22,098 nt of DNA from a virus. The notes beneath the pieces are model-generated. The model was not told the origin of the DNA. It saw only the letters and a program-made list of their open reading frames with translations, and did not search any database. A program made the position numbers and the translations under genes. Positions 6,888 to 14,350 of the stretch are shown here, piece after piece; position 1 is the stretch's first letter, and each line of letters begins with the position of its first letter. The DNA lies in IMG/VR virus record IMGVR_UViG_3300050821_002864, positions 1-22,098 of that record; one strand, 5' to 3'.

Positions 6888-7928
6888 TCATGCCGCCTTC
6901 AACGTGATGGTATTGCCGCCGCCGGCCACTCGGCCGAACGCCGCAGTAGCGTTGACAAGCGTATTGGTGAAGTTCTGGTCGGCATTCATCTGCATCTGCG
7001 CGATCTGGATCAGCTGGGCATCGCCCGCAAGCGAGTTCTGGATGTTCTGCTGAATCATCTGCTGCGTGGCGGCTGTGGTCTGCTGATCGATCTGCGCCTC
7101 GATCTGGGGCCAGCGGCTATCCTTCGATATGTCTTTCACCCCCTGGTTATACAGCACCTGCCGCCACTGGTTGGTGAGGTCTTGCTTCATCTGGGCGACG
7201 GTGGCCGCCTGGGCAGGATTGAGGTTCGACCCCTGGCTCGCCAGCGCAGACGCATTGGCCTGCGCGGGGTCGATCTGGCCTGGCAACGGGGGTTGCCCGC
7301 GGCCGAGCGCCAGCGCGAGCGGGGCGGCCCCAAGCGCGAGCTTTGTCCATGGCGAGCTCATGGTGTCGCCGAGCGTCTTTGTCAGGCCGCCACCGCTGTC
7401 GGCTGAAGCATTCGCGCCAGCGCCCGTCAAACCCGACCATTCTTCGCCTTGGGAAAATGACGGCGCCGCCGCCGTATCGCCCACGCCCCCTGCCGGGCCG
7501 AATGCCGTATCGATCGCCGAAAGTCCGGGGTCTGAGGCGAACGCGCCCCCGGTGAACGCATCTGCGGATCCGGCGAGCGCATCCCCGGCGAACGCGCTGA
7601 GGCCGCCTGCGCCGCTAGCCAGCGCATCGACGCCCCCAAGGCCGAGGGCAGCATCAGCCGAATTTGCCGCGAACAGCCCCGTGTCAAACGCGCCAAAGGC
7701 GGCATCGGCCGCGCCAAGATCGGCCGCGCCTAACGCCGCATCGGCCCCGAGCGCCGCGCCACCCCCACCAATAATCTCCGGTGCCAGGAACGGGGCGGCG
7801 ACCAAGAGTGCGGCGGCCCCCGTTTCAATCATGTCAGCCGGGTGATTGATGAACGACGACGGCGCGTGCGCGAGGTCGTTGCCCAGGTTTCCGAAGTTTC
7901 CTTCAAACAAATCGCTGAAGAAACTCAT
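6888..7928 (-). CDS. Internal virion / ejection protein candidate, 346 aa
   Basis: It begins MSFFSDLFEGNFGNLGNDL and has a hydrophobic Ala/Gly segment at about residues 36-60. A long Ala/Gly/Asp low-complexity region follows, holding two shared motifs (VDALASG and GDALAGS). The C-terminal 120 residues are a Gln/Asn/Ala helix bundle (PAQAATVAQMKQDLTNQW, SRWPQIEAQIDQQTTAATQQ). This layout, a low-complexity head and a helical Gln-rich tail, is typical of internal head proteins of short-tailed phages. ATG 7928 is chosen because it overlaps the upstream stop as ATGA; an ATG at 7982 would run back into the upstream gene. The WPQI sequence recurs near the C-terminus of the upstream gene's product, hinting at a shared domain. 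Confidence 0.8.
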   Translation of the reverse strand: MSFFSDLFEGNFGNLGNDLAHAPSSFINHPADMIETGAAALLVAAPFLAPEIIGGGGAALGADAALGAADLGAADAAFGAFDTGLFAANSADAALGLGGVDALASGAGGLSAFAGDALAGSADAFTGGAFASDPGLSAIDTAFGPAGGVGDTAAAPSFSQGEEWSGLTGAGANASADSGGGLTKTLGDTMSSPWTKLALGAAPLALALGRGQPPLPGQIDPAQANASALASQGSNLNPAQAATVAQMKQDLTNQWRQVLYNQGVKDISKDSRWPQIEAQIDQQTTAATQQMIQQNIQNSLAGDAQLIQIAQMQMNADQNFTNTLVNATAAFGRVAGGGNTITLKAA

Positions 7929-9499
7929 GCCGCGGCTCCTGGCTGCTGCCGTTGCACAATGGCGGACAGTATCTGCGGCCACTGCGGCAGGGTCGCGGGG
8001 TCAATGCCGAACCGCGCAAAAATACCCTGCCGTATCTGGTTGATCGCATCTTCGTTAAGACCCCCAACCGCCTCGCCAAAGTTTGCCCCACCTCCGGGTG
8101 CCCCTCCGAGCGCTAAGGCATCCGACACAAAACCCGGAGGGGCTCCCGCCGTGCCGCCGAGATTGCCGGCAAAGTTTCCGAGTTGGGAAGCGAAGTTGCC
8201 GCCACCGACTGCGCCTGTAGCAGCGGCCAGGGCCTGGTCGGGTGTGAGGTTGGTTGTCCCGGCGCCACCGCCACCGCCTGCGCCGGGCACTCCCTGATCG
8301 AAGGGGGCTGCTACGGTGCCCGGCACCCCACCGGGCGCCAGCGCATCCACCACGCTGCCGTCCGCCTCCTGGATGCCGCCGGCCGCACCGGGCGAGGCAA
8401 ACGACAGCGTCTCAAGAGGCGAGCCGCCAAAGCGAACGCCACCGCCGTCGCCAGACACGCCGCCCTGAAACCCTCCGGTGTCGAAATTGGTCTGGCCAGG
8501 CTGTTGGCCGGCCTGATCTGTGAAAGTTATGTTGCCCCCTCCCATTCTTCCCTGATCTTCGGGCGATGGCTGGGCGCTGGTACTGAGAACGCTCGTGGTT
8601 CCCGGCCCTACAGGTCCGCCGGGGTTGGTTCCAAAGGGGCTGTCAAACAGCCCGGCGATCGGGTCCGCCAGATCGCCCCTTCCGGGGTTTGCAAGCTGTT
8701 CAAGGTCTTGTGGTGTCGCTTGCGGCGCGCCGGGGGCGAGCGCATCCGGTCCCACGCCAGGAGTACCTGGACTCGTCATCGCAATGCCGTGGCCACCAAA
8801 TTCATCACCTTGCGGGCCGGTAGCGCCGAACATCCCGCCACCAAAGCCGCCGCTGAAACCCGTGCCCATAGTCGCGGTTTGCCCGGTGATGCCAGTCGTG
8901 GCGCCAGACATATCGACCCCAGCCCCACCCGGGCCAAAACTGCCGACATCATTTATTCCGAGCGCGTCGGCCAGCCCACCACCGGGGCCGAGAGCATCAC
9001 CACCTGCGCCAGCGCCGCTGAATCCACCCGCCCCGCCAAAACCGCCCGTCCCGCCAAAACCAGGCCCGGCCCCAGCAGCCTCCCCGGTTACCCCAGCCGC
9101 AGCCCCGGACTGGTCAGTGGCGCCAGCTCCAAACCCGCCGCCCGCCGCACCGCCAAAACCAGCCGCGCCGCCAAATCCGGCAGCCTCTCCGCCGGCTCCA
9201 AACCCCTCCCCGGTCGTTGCCGCCGCGCCGGTAACGCCCGCGGTGGCCCCTGACTGGTCCGTTGCGCCAGCCCCGAACCCGCCGCCAGTGCCGCTATCCG
9301 GCCCCACGCCCTCGCCGCCAGTGCCGCCCAGCCCGCCGACACCGCCTCCCGCGTCGCCAATTCCACCGATGCCACCACTCTCGCCTGTCGCTGCAGCATC
9401 CCCACCGCCACCACCATCCCCGCCGCCGCCATCGCCCCCGCCGCCTCCGAGGACCATGCGCCAGGACCAGTCAGCCGTATCGTGCATAAGCTCGCTCAC
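7925..9499 (-). CDS. Gly-rich repetitive virion protein, about 524 aa
   Basis: An N-terminal stretch (ELMHDTADWSWRMVL) is followed by about 400 residues dominated by Gly with Ala, Asp, Phe and Thr. A block reading GAGATDQSGATAGVTG appears twice, with a diverged third copy (GVDMSGATTGITG). Several DALAPG/DALALGG motifs occur from the middle to the C-terminal part. The C-terminal 55 residues are ordered (EDAINQIRQGIFARFGIDP, then LPQWPQILSAIVQRQQPG). I chose GTG 9499: AAGGA lies 8 bases upstream and the gene then begins one base after the preceding TGA. ATG 9487 is the alternative. It is flexible and structural rather than enzymatic, likely an internal or fibre-like component. A Pro-rich plus-strand frame over the same DNA is its antisense shadow. 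Confidence 0.75.
   Translation of the reverse strand: MSELMHDTADWSWRMVLGGGGGDGGGGDGGGGGDAAATGESGGIGGIGDAGGGVGGLGGTGGEGVGPDSGTGGGFGAGATDQSGATAGVTGAAATTGEGFGAGGEAAGFGGAAGFGGAAGGGFGAGATDQSGAAAGVTGEAAGAGPGFGGTGGFGGAGGFSGAGAGGDALGPGGGLADALGINDVGSFGPGGAGVDMSGATTGITGQTATMGTGFSGGFGGGMFGATGPQGDEFGGHGIAMTSPGTPGVGPDALAPGAPQATPQDLEQLANPGRGDLADPIAGLFDSPFGTNPGGPVGPGTTSVLSTSAQPSPEDQGRMGGGNITFTDQAGQQPGQTNFDTGGFQGGVSGDGGGVRFGGSPLETLSFASPGAAGGIQEADGSVVDALAPGGVPGTVAAPFDQGVPGAGGGGGAGTTNLTPDQALAAATGAVGGGNFASQLGNFAGNLGGTAGAPPGFVSDALALGGAPGGGANFGEAVGGLNEDAINQIRQGIFARFGIDPATLPQWPQILSAIVQRQQPGAAA
8865..9290 (-). repeat. Internal amino-acid repeat block in the Gly-rich protein
   Basis: Three imperfect copies of a unit reading roughly G-x-x-x-T/M-x-x-SGA-x-x-G-x-TG lie at about 9231-9285, 9086-9137 and 8885-8925. 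They are separated by GFGG-type spacers. The first two copies are nearly identical in protein; the third has diverged. This suggests growth by tandem duplication. Confidence 0.6.
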
Positions 9500-9500
9500 G

Positions 9501-9980
9501 TCAGAGTTCCTTGATGAAAACGGTTTCCCACGGAACATAGCCCAGATCCCGCATGCTCTCATCATGCGGGTGCGCGGTCTTGAGCCGGCCATAGGCGTAC
9601 CGGACGCCTGCCTTGCGCAGTTCTTCCAGCGCGACCTCGCGCAGACGGCGGCCGATGCCGAGCTTTCTCAAGGCAGGTTCCACATACCACGCATCATCCT
9701 GCGCCACTCGCGCGTTGAAGTGCAGGTCACGGTGCCAAAAGTGGCTTGAGTAGCCCTGCACAACATCACCCGTATCACGCACCGTGATGTAGACTAAGCG
9801 CCCCTCGCGCTGCATTTGAAGATAGCGAGGGATATCGAGGTCAGAAGGAAAGCCGCGCAATTCCACACCGTGCGCATCGAACATCCCCTTTTGGCGCAAC
9901 CAATCCCACGCATCGGGGTTGAAGTCCTCGCGCTGGTACGTGAGGTCGATAGTCCGATAGGTGGTCAATTCGTTCATCAT
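9501..9980 (-). CDS. GNAT-fold acetyltransferase-like protein, 159 aa
   Basis: It has the GNAT pattern: a strand pair (RLVYITVRDTGDVVQGYSS) and then motif A at about residues 99-117 (WYVEPALRKLGIGRRLREVA), with the R/Q-x-x-G-x-G acetyl-CoA loop as RKLGIG. Helix EELRKAGVRYAY follows, and a late LGYVPWETVFIKEL strand typical of the fold's end. The start is ATG 9980, overlapping the upstream TGA. T7 gp13, an internal virion protein, is placed in the same fold superfamily to my knowledge, so a virion role without catalysis is as possible as acetylation of a host or phage protein. The location just before the block of large internal proteins fits that. Substrate unknown. Confidence 0.85.
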   Translation of the reverse strand: MMNELTTYRTIDLTYQREDFNPDAWDWLRQKGMFDAHGVELRGFPSDLDIPRYLQMQREGRLVYITVRDTGDVVQGYSSHFWHRDLHFNARVAQDDAWYVEPALRKLGIGRRLREVALEELRKAGVRYAYGRLKTAHPHDESMRDLGYVPWETVFIKEL

Positions 9981-10330
9981 GCGACTCCGAATGCCTGATC
10001 CAGCAAGGCGTGCTCGATGTTGTGCGTGTCCTGCCACGAATAGAAATACCGCGGATCGTCAAAGTCGAGGTCGGCCAGGTTGGCCCCCGTGACGCCGGCG
10101 ATCGGCCGGAGCAGCTCGTGCCAGTTCTCATGAGCGTTGAGCCAGAACCGGATTTCCTGCCGGTTGCCACCAAAATACATGATCGGGAATTCCGGCAGCA
10201 CGACTGCGGGCGTTCTTTTGGCGAGCACCGCGTTGTAGCGCAGGTGCTGGCGGAAGTGGCCGTCCGACCACGCGCCGAGCCCGGCGACGTCGCCATAGAC
10301 GACGGTGTTGGGCTGGAACTCTGTGGTCAT
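9977..10330 (-). CDS. Conserved-looking unknown protein, 117 aa
   Basis: An acidic, aromatic-rich globular protein with His/Trp-containing segments (SDGHFRQHLRYNAVL, INPUT-free HENWHELLRP core, YFYSWQDTHNIEHALLDQAF). No signal peptide, membrane helix or recognisable catalytic motif is present. ATG 10330 overlaps the upstream stop as ATGA, and the next gene (GNAT-fold) overlaps its stop the same way, so the two are probably made together. An ATG further upstream (10402) would run into the previous gene. I do not recognise the family. Pairing with the GNAT gene suggests a shared function. Confidence 0.75.
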   Translation of the reverse strand: MTTEFQPNTVVYGDVAGLGAWSDGHFRQHLRYNAVLAKRTPAVVLPEFPIMYFGGNRQEIRFWLNAHENWHELLRPIAGVTGANLADLDFDDPRYFYSWQDTHNIEHALLDQAFGVA

Positions 10331-10563
10331 TTCCTGGCCTCGGCGAGCTGCTTTTCCAGTTCGACAATCTTTGCCTGTGCTTGCGACAACGCCACGCTGC
10401 ACGACAGGCCCTCGTTGATTTCCTTGATCAGCTTGGTGCTCAGTGCCTGCTCAGTGGGCGACTGCTGCTGCGCCAGCGCAACCTGCACTGCCAAACAAGC
10501 AAAACCAAGGAAGCTCAATGCGGCCAGCATTCCAGCAACATAGAAAACAATCCGCATGATCAT
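10327..10563 (-). CDS. Small membrane or exported coiled-coil protein, 78 aa
   Basis: One hydrophobic segment at residues about 4-31 (IVFYVAGMLAALSFLGFACL, then AVQVALAQQQ) could be a transmembrane anchor or a signal peptide with an ALA site. A helical, coiled-coil-prone tail follows (SVALSQAQAKIVELEKQLAE). That is the layout of an inner-membrane spanin, but it is shorter than usual and no outer-membrane lipoprotein partner is embedded or adjacent. It is coupled by ATGA to the fibre-like gene upstream and to the unknown gene downstream. The start at 10563 is chosen for that overlap. Lysis, fibre assembly or envelope function are all open. Confidence 0.7.
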   Translation of the reverse strand: MIMRIVFYVAGMLAALSFLGFACLAVQVALAQQQSPTEQALSTKLIKEINEGLSCSVALSQAQAKIVELEKQLAEARK

Positions 10564-12020
10564 GCTCCAAAGCAGGTCCATGACAGCGCCGCCTGCGCGG
10601 TGCCGAACGTTATTGCTAACCCGCTGGTCGACGGAACAGCTAGAACTGTCGACGCCGCAGTGCCCGGAGCGACAGTGCATTTAGGTGCAACACCGTAGGT
10701 TGCTCCAAACGTGATCGAGCATGTGGTTCCGCTGGTATAAGTAAGTGATCCTGCAGTGTCGCTTGATCCGGTTCCGAGCGCAAACCCAGCACAAGCATTT
10801 GCCGTTGGTGCCGGTCCTGTAAATGCTAGATGCCCGTTGAAATCGAATTTCATCGAATTGGCAAACAGCGTCGTCGCATTGCTGGTAAGAAAAGAAATGT
10901 TGGAGGGTATATTACTTCCAGACGAAGCGGCGGCTTGGCTAAAAGCTATGTCGGCCGTAAGACGCGAGGCGGCATTTGCAAAACCAAAAGCGGCAATCCC
11001 GCCCAGCGAATCCGCCGCAAGCGTATTTCCTCCCGTTCGGCTTTTCTGAAAACTTAGGCCGGGTCCGTTTGCGTCGCTTGTCGTATTCGTCAGCGAAAAA
11101 CCGGGACTTGATGAAACGGAACTCGTTGCGGTCAGGGTGCCCGTAGAAGCCTGCCATGATCCCGTAATCCCTGCCGATGCACCTAGAAAATTCAGCCAGT
11201 TCCCGGTGACCGTCGCTGACGACGCGTCGAGCGCATTGGCAACCGTAAACGATCCCTGCGTACCGAACAGGGTGCCGGTGGTGGCAACACCGCCCAGCCC
11301 GCCCTGGTTCGCGACTAGAAAGCCATTCTTCCAGCAAACGGCGCCGGTCTGGCACAACACTGCAAAGCCGGCATCCCAGGCCGATCCCTGCACCGCGTCG
11401 CCGGTGATAGAAAACGCCGAATAGCCCCACTTGATCGCAGGCGTCGATCCCGTTTGAACGAACAGGTCAGCTTCGATGCCTGCGCATTGACCGAACGTTC
11501 CGATGGACGGCGCCGCGCCGCAGACAGCGCCGACACCAAAATAATTTCCGAGATTGTTGTTGTTGGCGCCGACGTTCATGGAGAACACGGCGCTGACGTA
11601 TTGCCGGTTGGAGTCGACCGCATTACCGGCGGCCGTGAGGGTCGATTGAACGTGCAGGCTTTCGCGCGCCCCCGTCATGGCAGCGCCGCCGAAATTGTGG
11701 GCTATATTCAAGACCGACGTATAGTTAAGCACGCCGCTGACGGCAACGTTGTCCGTATTGAAGGCGAATTGGCTGCCCAGGAAATTAGTCGCCCCGATGC
11801 TACCGGTTGGGGTCTGTGTCACCAGCAGCCCTTGCGTCAGGCTGCCGGCCGGCGGGTTGATAATCAGCGGCGCAACAGGAGCAGAGACAGCGCCTTGCAC
11901 AAACGCGGTTGACGCGCACGCGTTGCTGCTGTCGCCGGCCGGTCGCGTCGGACATAGCACATTCTGCGCCAGCGCCGGCGAGCTCCACAGCAGGGCAAGC
12001 GCGATCAGCAGCCTCTTCAT
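10560..12020 (-). CDS. Tail-fibre-like protein with Sec signal peptide, 486 aa
   Basis: Residues 1-19 (MKRLLIALALLWSSPALA, then Q) are a textbook Sec signal peptide with an ALA cleavage site, odd for a tailed-phage virion protein. Next, PTRPAGDSSNACASTAFVQG matches the A-GDxS-x-x-A-T-TAFVQ motif frequent in phage tail fibres. The rest is Gly/Ser/Thr/Ala/Asn-rich beta structure with six or more Cys after the signal, compatible with disulfides outside the cytoplasm. The C-terminal part (APTANACAGFAL, GTTCSITFGATYG) looks like a bead-type beta end domain. ATG 12020 overlaps the upstream stop as ATGA. It may be a receptor-binding fibre, or a fibre derivative exported to the cell surface. The product class is confident; the destination is not. 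Confidence 0.8.
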   Translation of the reverse strand: MKRLLIALALLWSSPALAQNVLCPTRPAGDSSNACASTAFVQGAVSAPVAPLIINPPAGSLTQGLLVTQTPTGSIGATNFLGSQFAFNTDNVAVSGVLNYTSVLNIAHNFGGAAMTGARESLHVQSTLTAAGNAVDSNRQYVSAVFSMNVGANNNNLGNYFGVGAVCGAAPSIGTFGQCAGIEADLFVQTGSTPAIKWGYSAFSITGDAVQGSAWDAGFAVLCQTGAVCWKNGFLVANQGGLGGVATTGTLFGTQGSFTVANALDASSATVTGNWLNFLGASAGITGSWQASTGTLTATSSVSSSPGFSLTNTTSDANGPGLSFQKSRTGGNTLAADSLGGIAAFGFANAASRLTADIAFSQAAASSGSNIPSNISFLTSNATTLFANSMKFDFNGHLAFTGPAPTANACAGFALGTGSSDTAGSLTYTSGTTCSITFGATYGVAPKCTVAPGTAASTVLAVPSTSGLAITFGTAQAALSWTCFGA

Positions 12021-12343
12021 TGCGTCTGCTCCATTATGGTGAGTGGATTGTTGGAAGCGCTGGCGGCCAGCGCCTGCCATGCTTGCGCGGCGGCCGGGAA
12101 ACCGATCGTTCGATCGCCGCCGTTGGCGAATATGCGAAAGCCGCCGCCAAGGGACGCGAGCGACGGGGTCAGTGTGACGCTCGCGCCGCCGGACAGCACC
12201 GTGGTCGGGAACACGAAGATATCCACTGTTCCGGGATTGTGAAACGTGATCAGTTGGCGCGATGCATTTGAGCCGATGATGCTGATCGGACTGGTGCCCA
12301 GGTTGTTGACCGCCGTGATGGTGGAGTTTGCAAGCGTGCTCAT
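12017..12343 (-). CDS. Small beta-sandwich virion protein, 108 aa
   Basis: It is beta-rich with the core SRQLITFHNPGTVDIFVFP followed by GGASVTLTPSLASLGGGFRI, a pattern of small phage decoration or tail proteins (R-x-L-x-x-x-N-x-G-x-x-x-I-x-V). I chose ATG 12343 because it overlaps the upstream TGA as ATGA; an in-frame ATG five codons earlier is possible. It sits between the tail hub and the fibre-like protein, so it may join or decorate the tail. Its core resembles the signal-bearing protein at 1907-2341, which suggests an old duplication. Function inferred only from position and fold type. Confidence 0.8.
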   Translation of the reverse strand: MSTLANSTITAVNNLGTSPISIIGSNASRQLITFHNPGTVDIFVFPTTVLSGGASVTLTPSLASLGGGFRIFANGGDRTIGFPAAAQAWQALAASASNNPLTIMEQTQ

Positions 12344-14148
12344 GGCAGGATGCCCCATTCGTCGGCGTCGATGTATTCGATTGCGACCGCGTTGATGGCG
12401 AACAGCAGCACGGTCCCGGTGATGGTGGCCCCGAGCACCTTGCCGTAGCCGTCGACGCTGCTGTACGGAAAGCGGAAGCCGCCGCCGATGAAGATCACGG
12501 TGCCGAGCGAGTTATTCTGCCACGTCACCAGGCCGCCGGAGTTGTTGATCCAGTTGATTACCGAGGCAGCGGCCAGCGGATAGGAGACGCTGTTGTTTTC
12601 CGTCTCGACCTTCATGGTGAAGTTCTGCGCCAGCGAGGTCGTCACCGCGACGCCGGCCTTGATGGCCTTCTTGGCCTGGATGAGGTTGCCGTGGGACGAC
12701 AGCGCGGTGCGCAACGTCACCGGCACCGCGACGTTGGGGTTATTCAACAGTTGCGTGACATCACTTCCGCTCGACCCGAAGGTTTCGACCTGGGTTGTGC
12801 TGCCGAGCGGAATCGACGTGATAGCGATGAGGCTGCCCTGAGAGATGACAAACCACTTGTTCTGCTGAAACGCCACGATGATGGAGCGCAAGCCCAGGAC
12901 CGGGTCGAGGTACTTGAGCAGCAGGAGGTAGCAATGGATGTTGTTGAGGTCGTTGAGCGCCGCCGATGGCAGGAGGGAGAAGTCAGTGGCCTGGAAGATG
13001 CCGTCGAGATCATCGGAGACTTTCTGCACCGATGCCCCGAAGATCCCATAAACCCCCTGTTTGTTGGCGAACAGTACGAGGCGATTGTAGCTGAGTATCG
13101 TCATCGGGAATGACGTGCCGATATCGGAAGCGAGCGTCAGCGGCGTGAACAGCGTGATGGAGCCGGGGACTGTTACCGTGATGCTGCCGATCTGCTTTAT
13201 CGACTGGTCACCGAAGATGTAGAGGAAGTTATTGAGCGCCCGCAGCGCGGTAATGTTGTGGGCGAGGTCGGCATCCGTGATGGTGGTCGAACCTGCGGCG
13301 TTGGCGGGGTTGATGTCATCGAATCCCGCAGTTCCGGTAAAGTTCAGCTGCCGGAAGTTTCCCGATGTGGTTTTCGATACCCACCAGACCCGTCCGGCGA
13401 ACACCGCTATGGTGTTGCCGGAGACCTGGGGAAAGACCACCACCGTTGCGGTCGCAGGCGTTGTGTTTGCGCCCGTGAATACAACCGTAATCGCTGCTCC
13501 AGCCGCGTTGCCTGTTCCCGGGTTGGTAAGATTAACTGCAACAACCGATCCCCCAGAAAGGACAGCCGTTGCCGCAGCTCCGCCGGCGTTTCCTCCAGCG
13601 CCTCCTGTAAAGCTGACCGCGGGTGGTGCGCCATAACCTGATCCTCCATTAGTGACGTGGATATTCGGGGATATGCCTCCCGTCCCGGACTGGACGAACA
13701 ACGTCCCATCCCAGGTGGCGTAGCCCGCCAGCGGGTCCATGATCAGGATGCGCTGAGAATTATACACCGTCATGTCCGGGAGTGGCGAGAACGTTCCATC
13801 CGGAGCGAAAGTGGTCTTAACGCCAGTGTCCGCATTTATCGCAATGCCGGCGCCGAGGACCGTAAAGGCAATGATGTAATCGACGGCGCCGATGTTGGCC
13901 TCAAAGAATCGCGAGACGGTTTCCGCCGTCAGGGTCGCCAGTGTCGCGGCTGCGCCAGGCACCGCCTTTAGGTCGTTCCCCGATATCGGCTGCAGGTTTT
14001 CCATCCAGCCGGCCTCGGTCTCGGGGAGGTTCTGCCGAGCCGGCTTGGTGTTCATCTTCTCGAACTGCTGGAACGCGATGACCCTGGCCGTCTGCTGCGG
14101 CGGCGCGTTCTGGCCGGTGCGTTGCATGCGGTGGGCCTGGCGCGCCAT
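12340..14148 (-). CDS. Tail hub / DNA-stabilisation-type protein (P22 gp10-like), 602 aa
   Basis: A Gln/Arg-rich N-terminus leads to NLPETEAGWMENLQP, a start I associate with the phage tail-hub or packaged-DNA-stabilising class (P22 gp10-like). Most of the remainder is beta structure with repeated propeller-like units (SQRILIMDPLAGYATWDG, LRALNNFLYIFGDQSIKQIG, YNRLVLFANKQGVYGIFG, QNKWFVISQGSLIAI). At about residues 158-240 a Gly-rich repeat module (VTNGGSGYGAPPAVSFTGG and following) is inserted between propeller strands. The start lies four bases after the upstream gene's TGA. The place downstream of the adaptor gene supports a role closing the portal channel and forming the short tail. Assignment is by order and sequence style, not by search. 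Confidence 0.7.
   Translation of the reverse strand: MARQAHRMQRTGQNAPPQQTARVIAFQQFEKMNTKPARQNLPETEAGWMENLQPISGNDLKAVPGAAATLATLTAETVSRFFEANIGAVDYIIAFTVLGAGIAINADTGVKTTFAPDGTFSPLPDMTVYNSQRILIMDPLAGYATWDGTLFVQSGTGGISPNIHVTNGGSGYGAPPAVSFTGGAGGNAGGAAATAVLSGGSVVAVNLTNPGTGNAAGAAITVVFTGANTTPATATVVVFPQVSGNTIAVFAGRVWWVSKTTSGNFRQLNFTGTAGFDDINPANAAGSTTITDADLAHNITALRALNNFLYIFGDQSIKQIGSITVTVPGSITLFTPLTLASDIGTSFPMTILSYNRLVLFANKQGVYGIFGASVQKVSDDLDGIFQATDFSLLPSAALNDLNNIHCYLLLLKYLDPVLGLRSIIVAFQQNKWFVISQGSLIAITSIPLGSTTQVETFGSSGSDVTQLLNNPNVAVPVTLRTALSSHGNLIQAKKAIKAGVAVTTSLAQNFTMKVETENNSVSYPLAAASVINWINNSGGLVTWQNNSLGTVIFIGGGFRFPYSSVDGYGKVLGATITGTVLLFAINAVAIEYIDADEWGILP
13429..13677 (-). repeat. Gly/Tyr beta-repeat module inserted in the tail hub
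   Basis: Two units, VTNGGSGYGAPPAVSFTGG with a following ATAVLSGGSVVAV, then LTNPGTGNAAGAAITVVFTG. They interrupt otherwise propeller-like sequence. The same unit type occurs in the proteins at 14350-15252 and 16001-17236. Confidence 0.65.
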
Positions 14149-14152
14149 CAGG

Positions 14153-14350
14153 TCACCACGTCGCTACGCCGACCGAAAAACCGATCGGACCAAAGCGCAA
14201 AGTACGATATTGACTCCAAGGAAGTTCACGCGTCTCCAGCCCGAACTTCCAAGTTCGCGGAAACAAGTAGAACCCAATCCCGCAATTCACCGTCCTCGGA
14301 ATGAGAAGCCAAATTGCAAAAGAACCAGTGCCAACTGTAAGATTAAGCAT
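14153..14350 (-). CDS. Small hydrophobic/aromatic unknown protein, 65 aa
   Basis: The product is short, aromatic and strand-like (GSFAIWLLIPRTVNCGIGFY, LFPRTWKFGLE, RTLRFGPIGFSVGVATW). ATG 14350 overlaps the adaptor gene's TAA as TAATG, and the hub gene starts four bases after its stop, so it fills a precise slot. Its DNA is visibly richer in A/T than its neighbours. The regular FG/IG pattern hints at a small beta barrel or membrane-associated protein. No family recognised. The expression context is good; function unknown. Confidence 0.65.
   Translation of the reverse strand: MLNLTVGTGSFAIWLLIPRTVNCGIGFYLFPRTWKFGLETRELPWSQYRTLRFGPIGFSVGVATW

Noticed and set aside
7129-7845. 238-codon Ala/Pro-rich plus-strand frame
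   Set aside because: Antisense of the Ala/Gly-rich internal protein; no plausible start context.
3530-9000. The DALA signal as a repeated DNA site (recombination or chi-like)
   Set aside because: Copies use at least six different codon spellings and keep the reading frame, so selection on protein is the better explanation.
8595-9749. Long Pro/Ala-rich plus-strand frame opposite the Gly-rich gene
   Set aside because: It is the antisense of Gly/Ala codons (GGC/GCC read as GCC/GGC or CCG), has no ribosome site and runs through the GNAT gene.
12328-13113. 261-codon plus-strand frame opposite the tail hub gene
   Set aside because: Charged, unpatterned product, antisense to a strongly supported gene and inconsistent with the all-minus layout.
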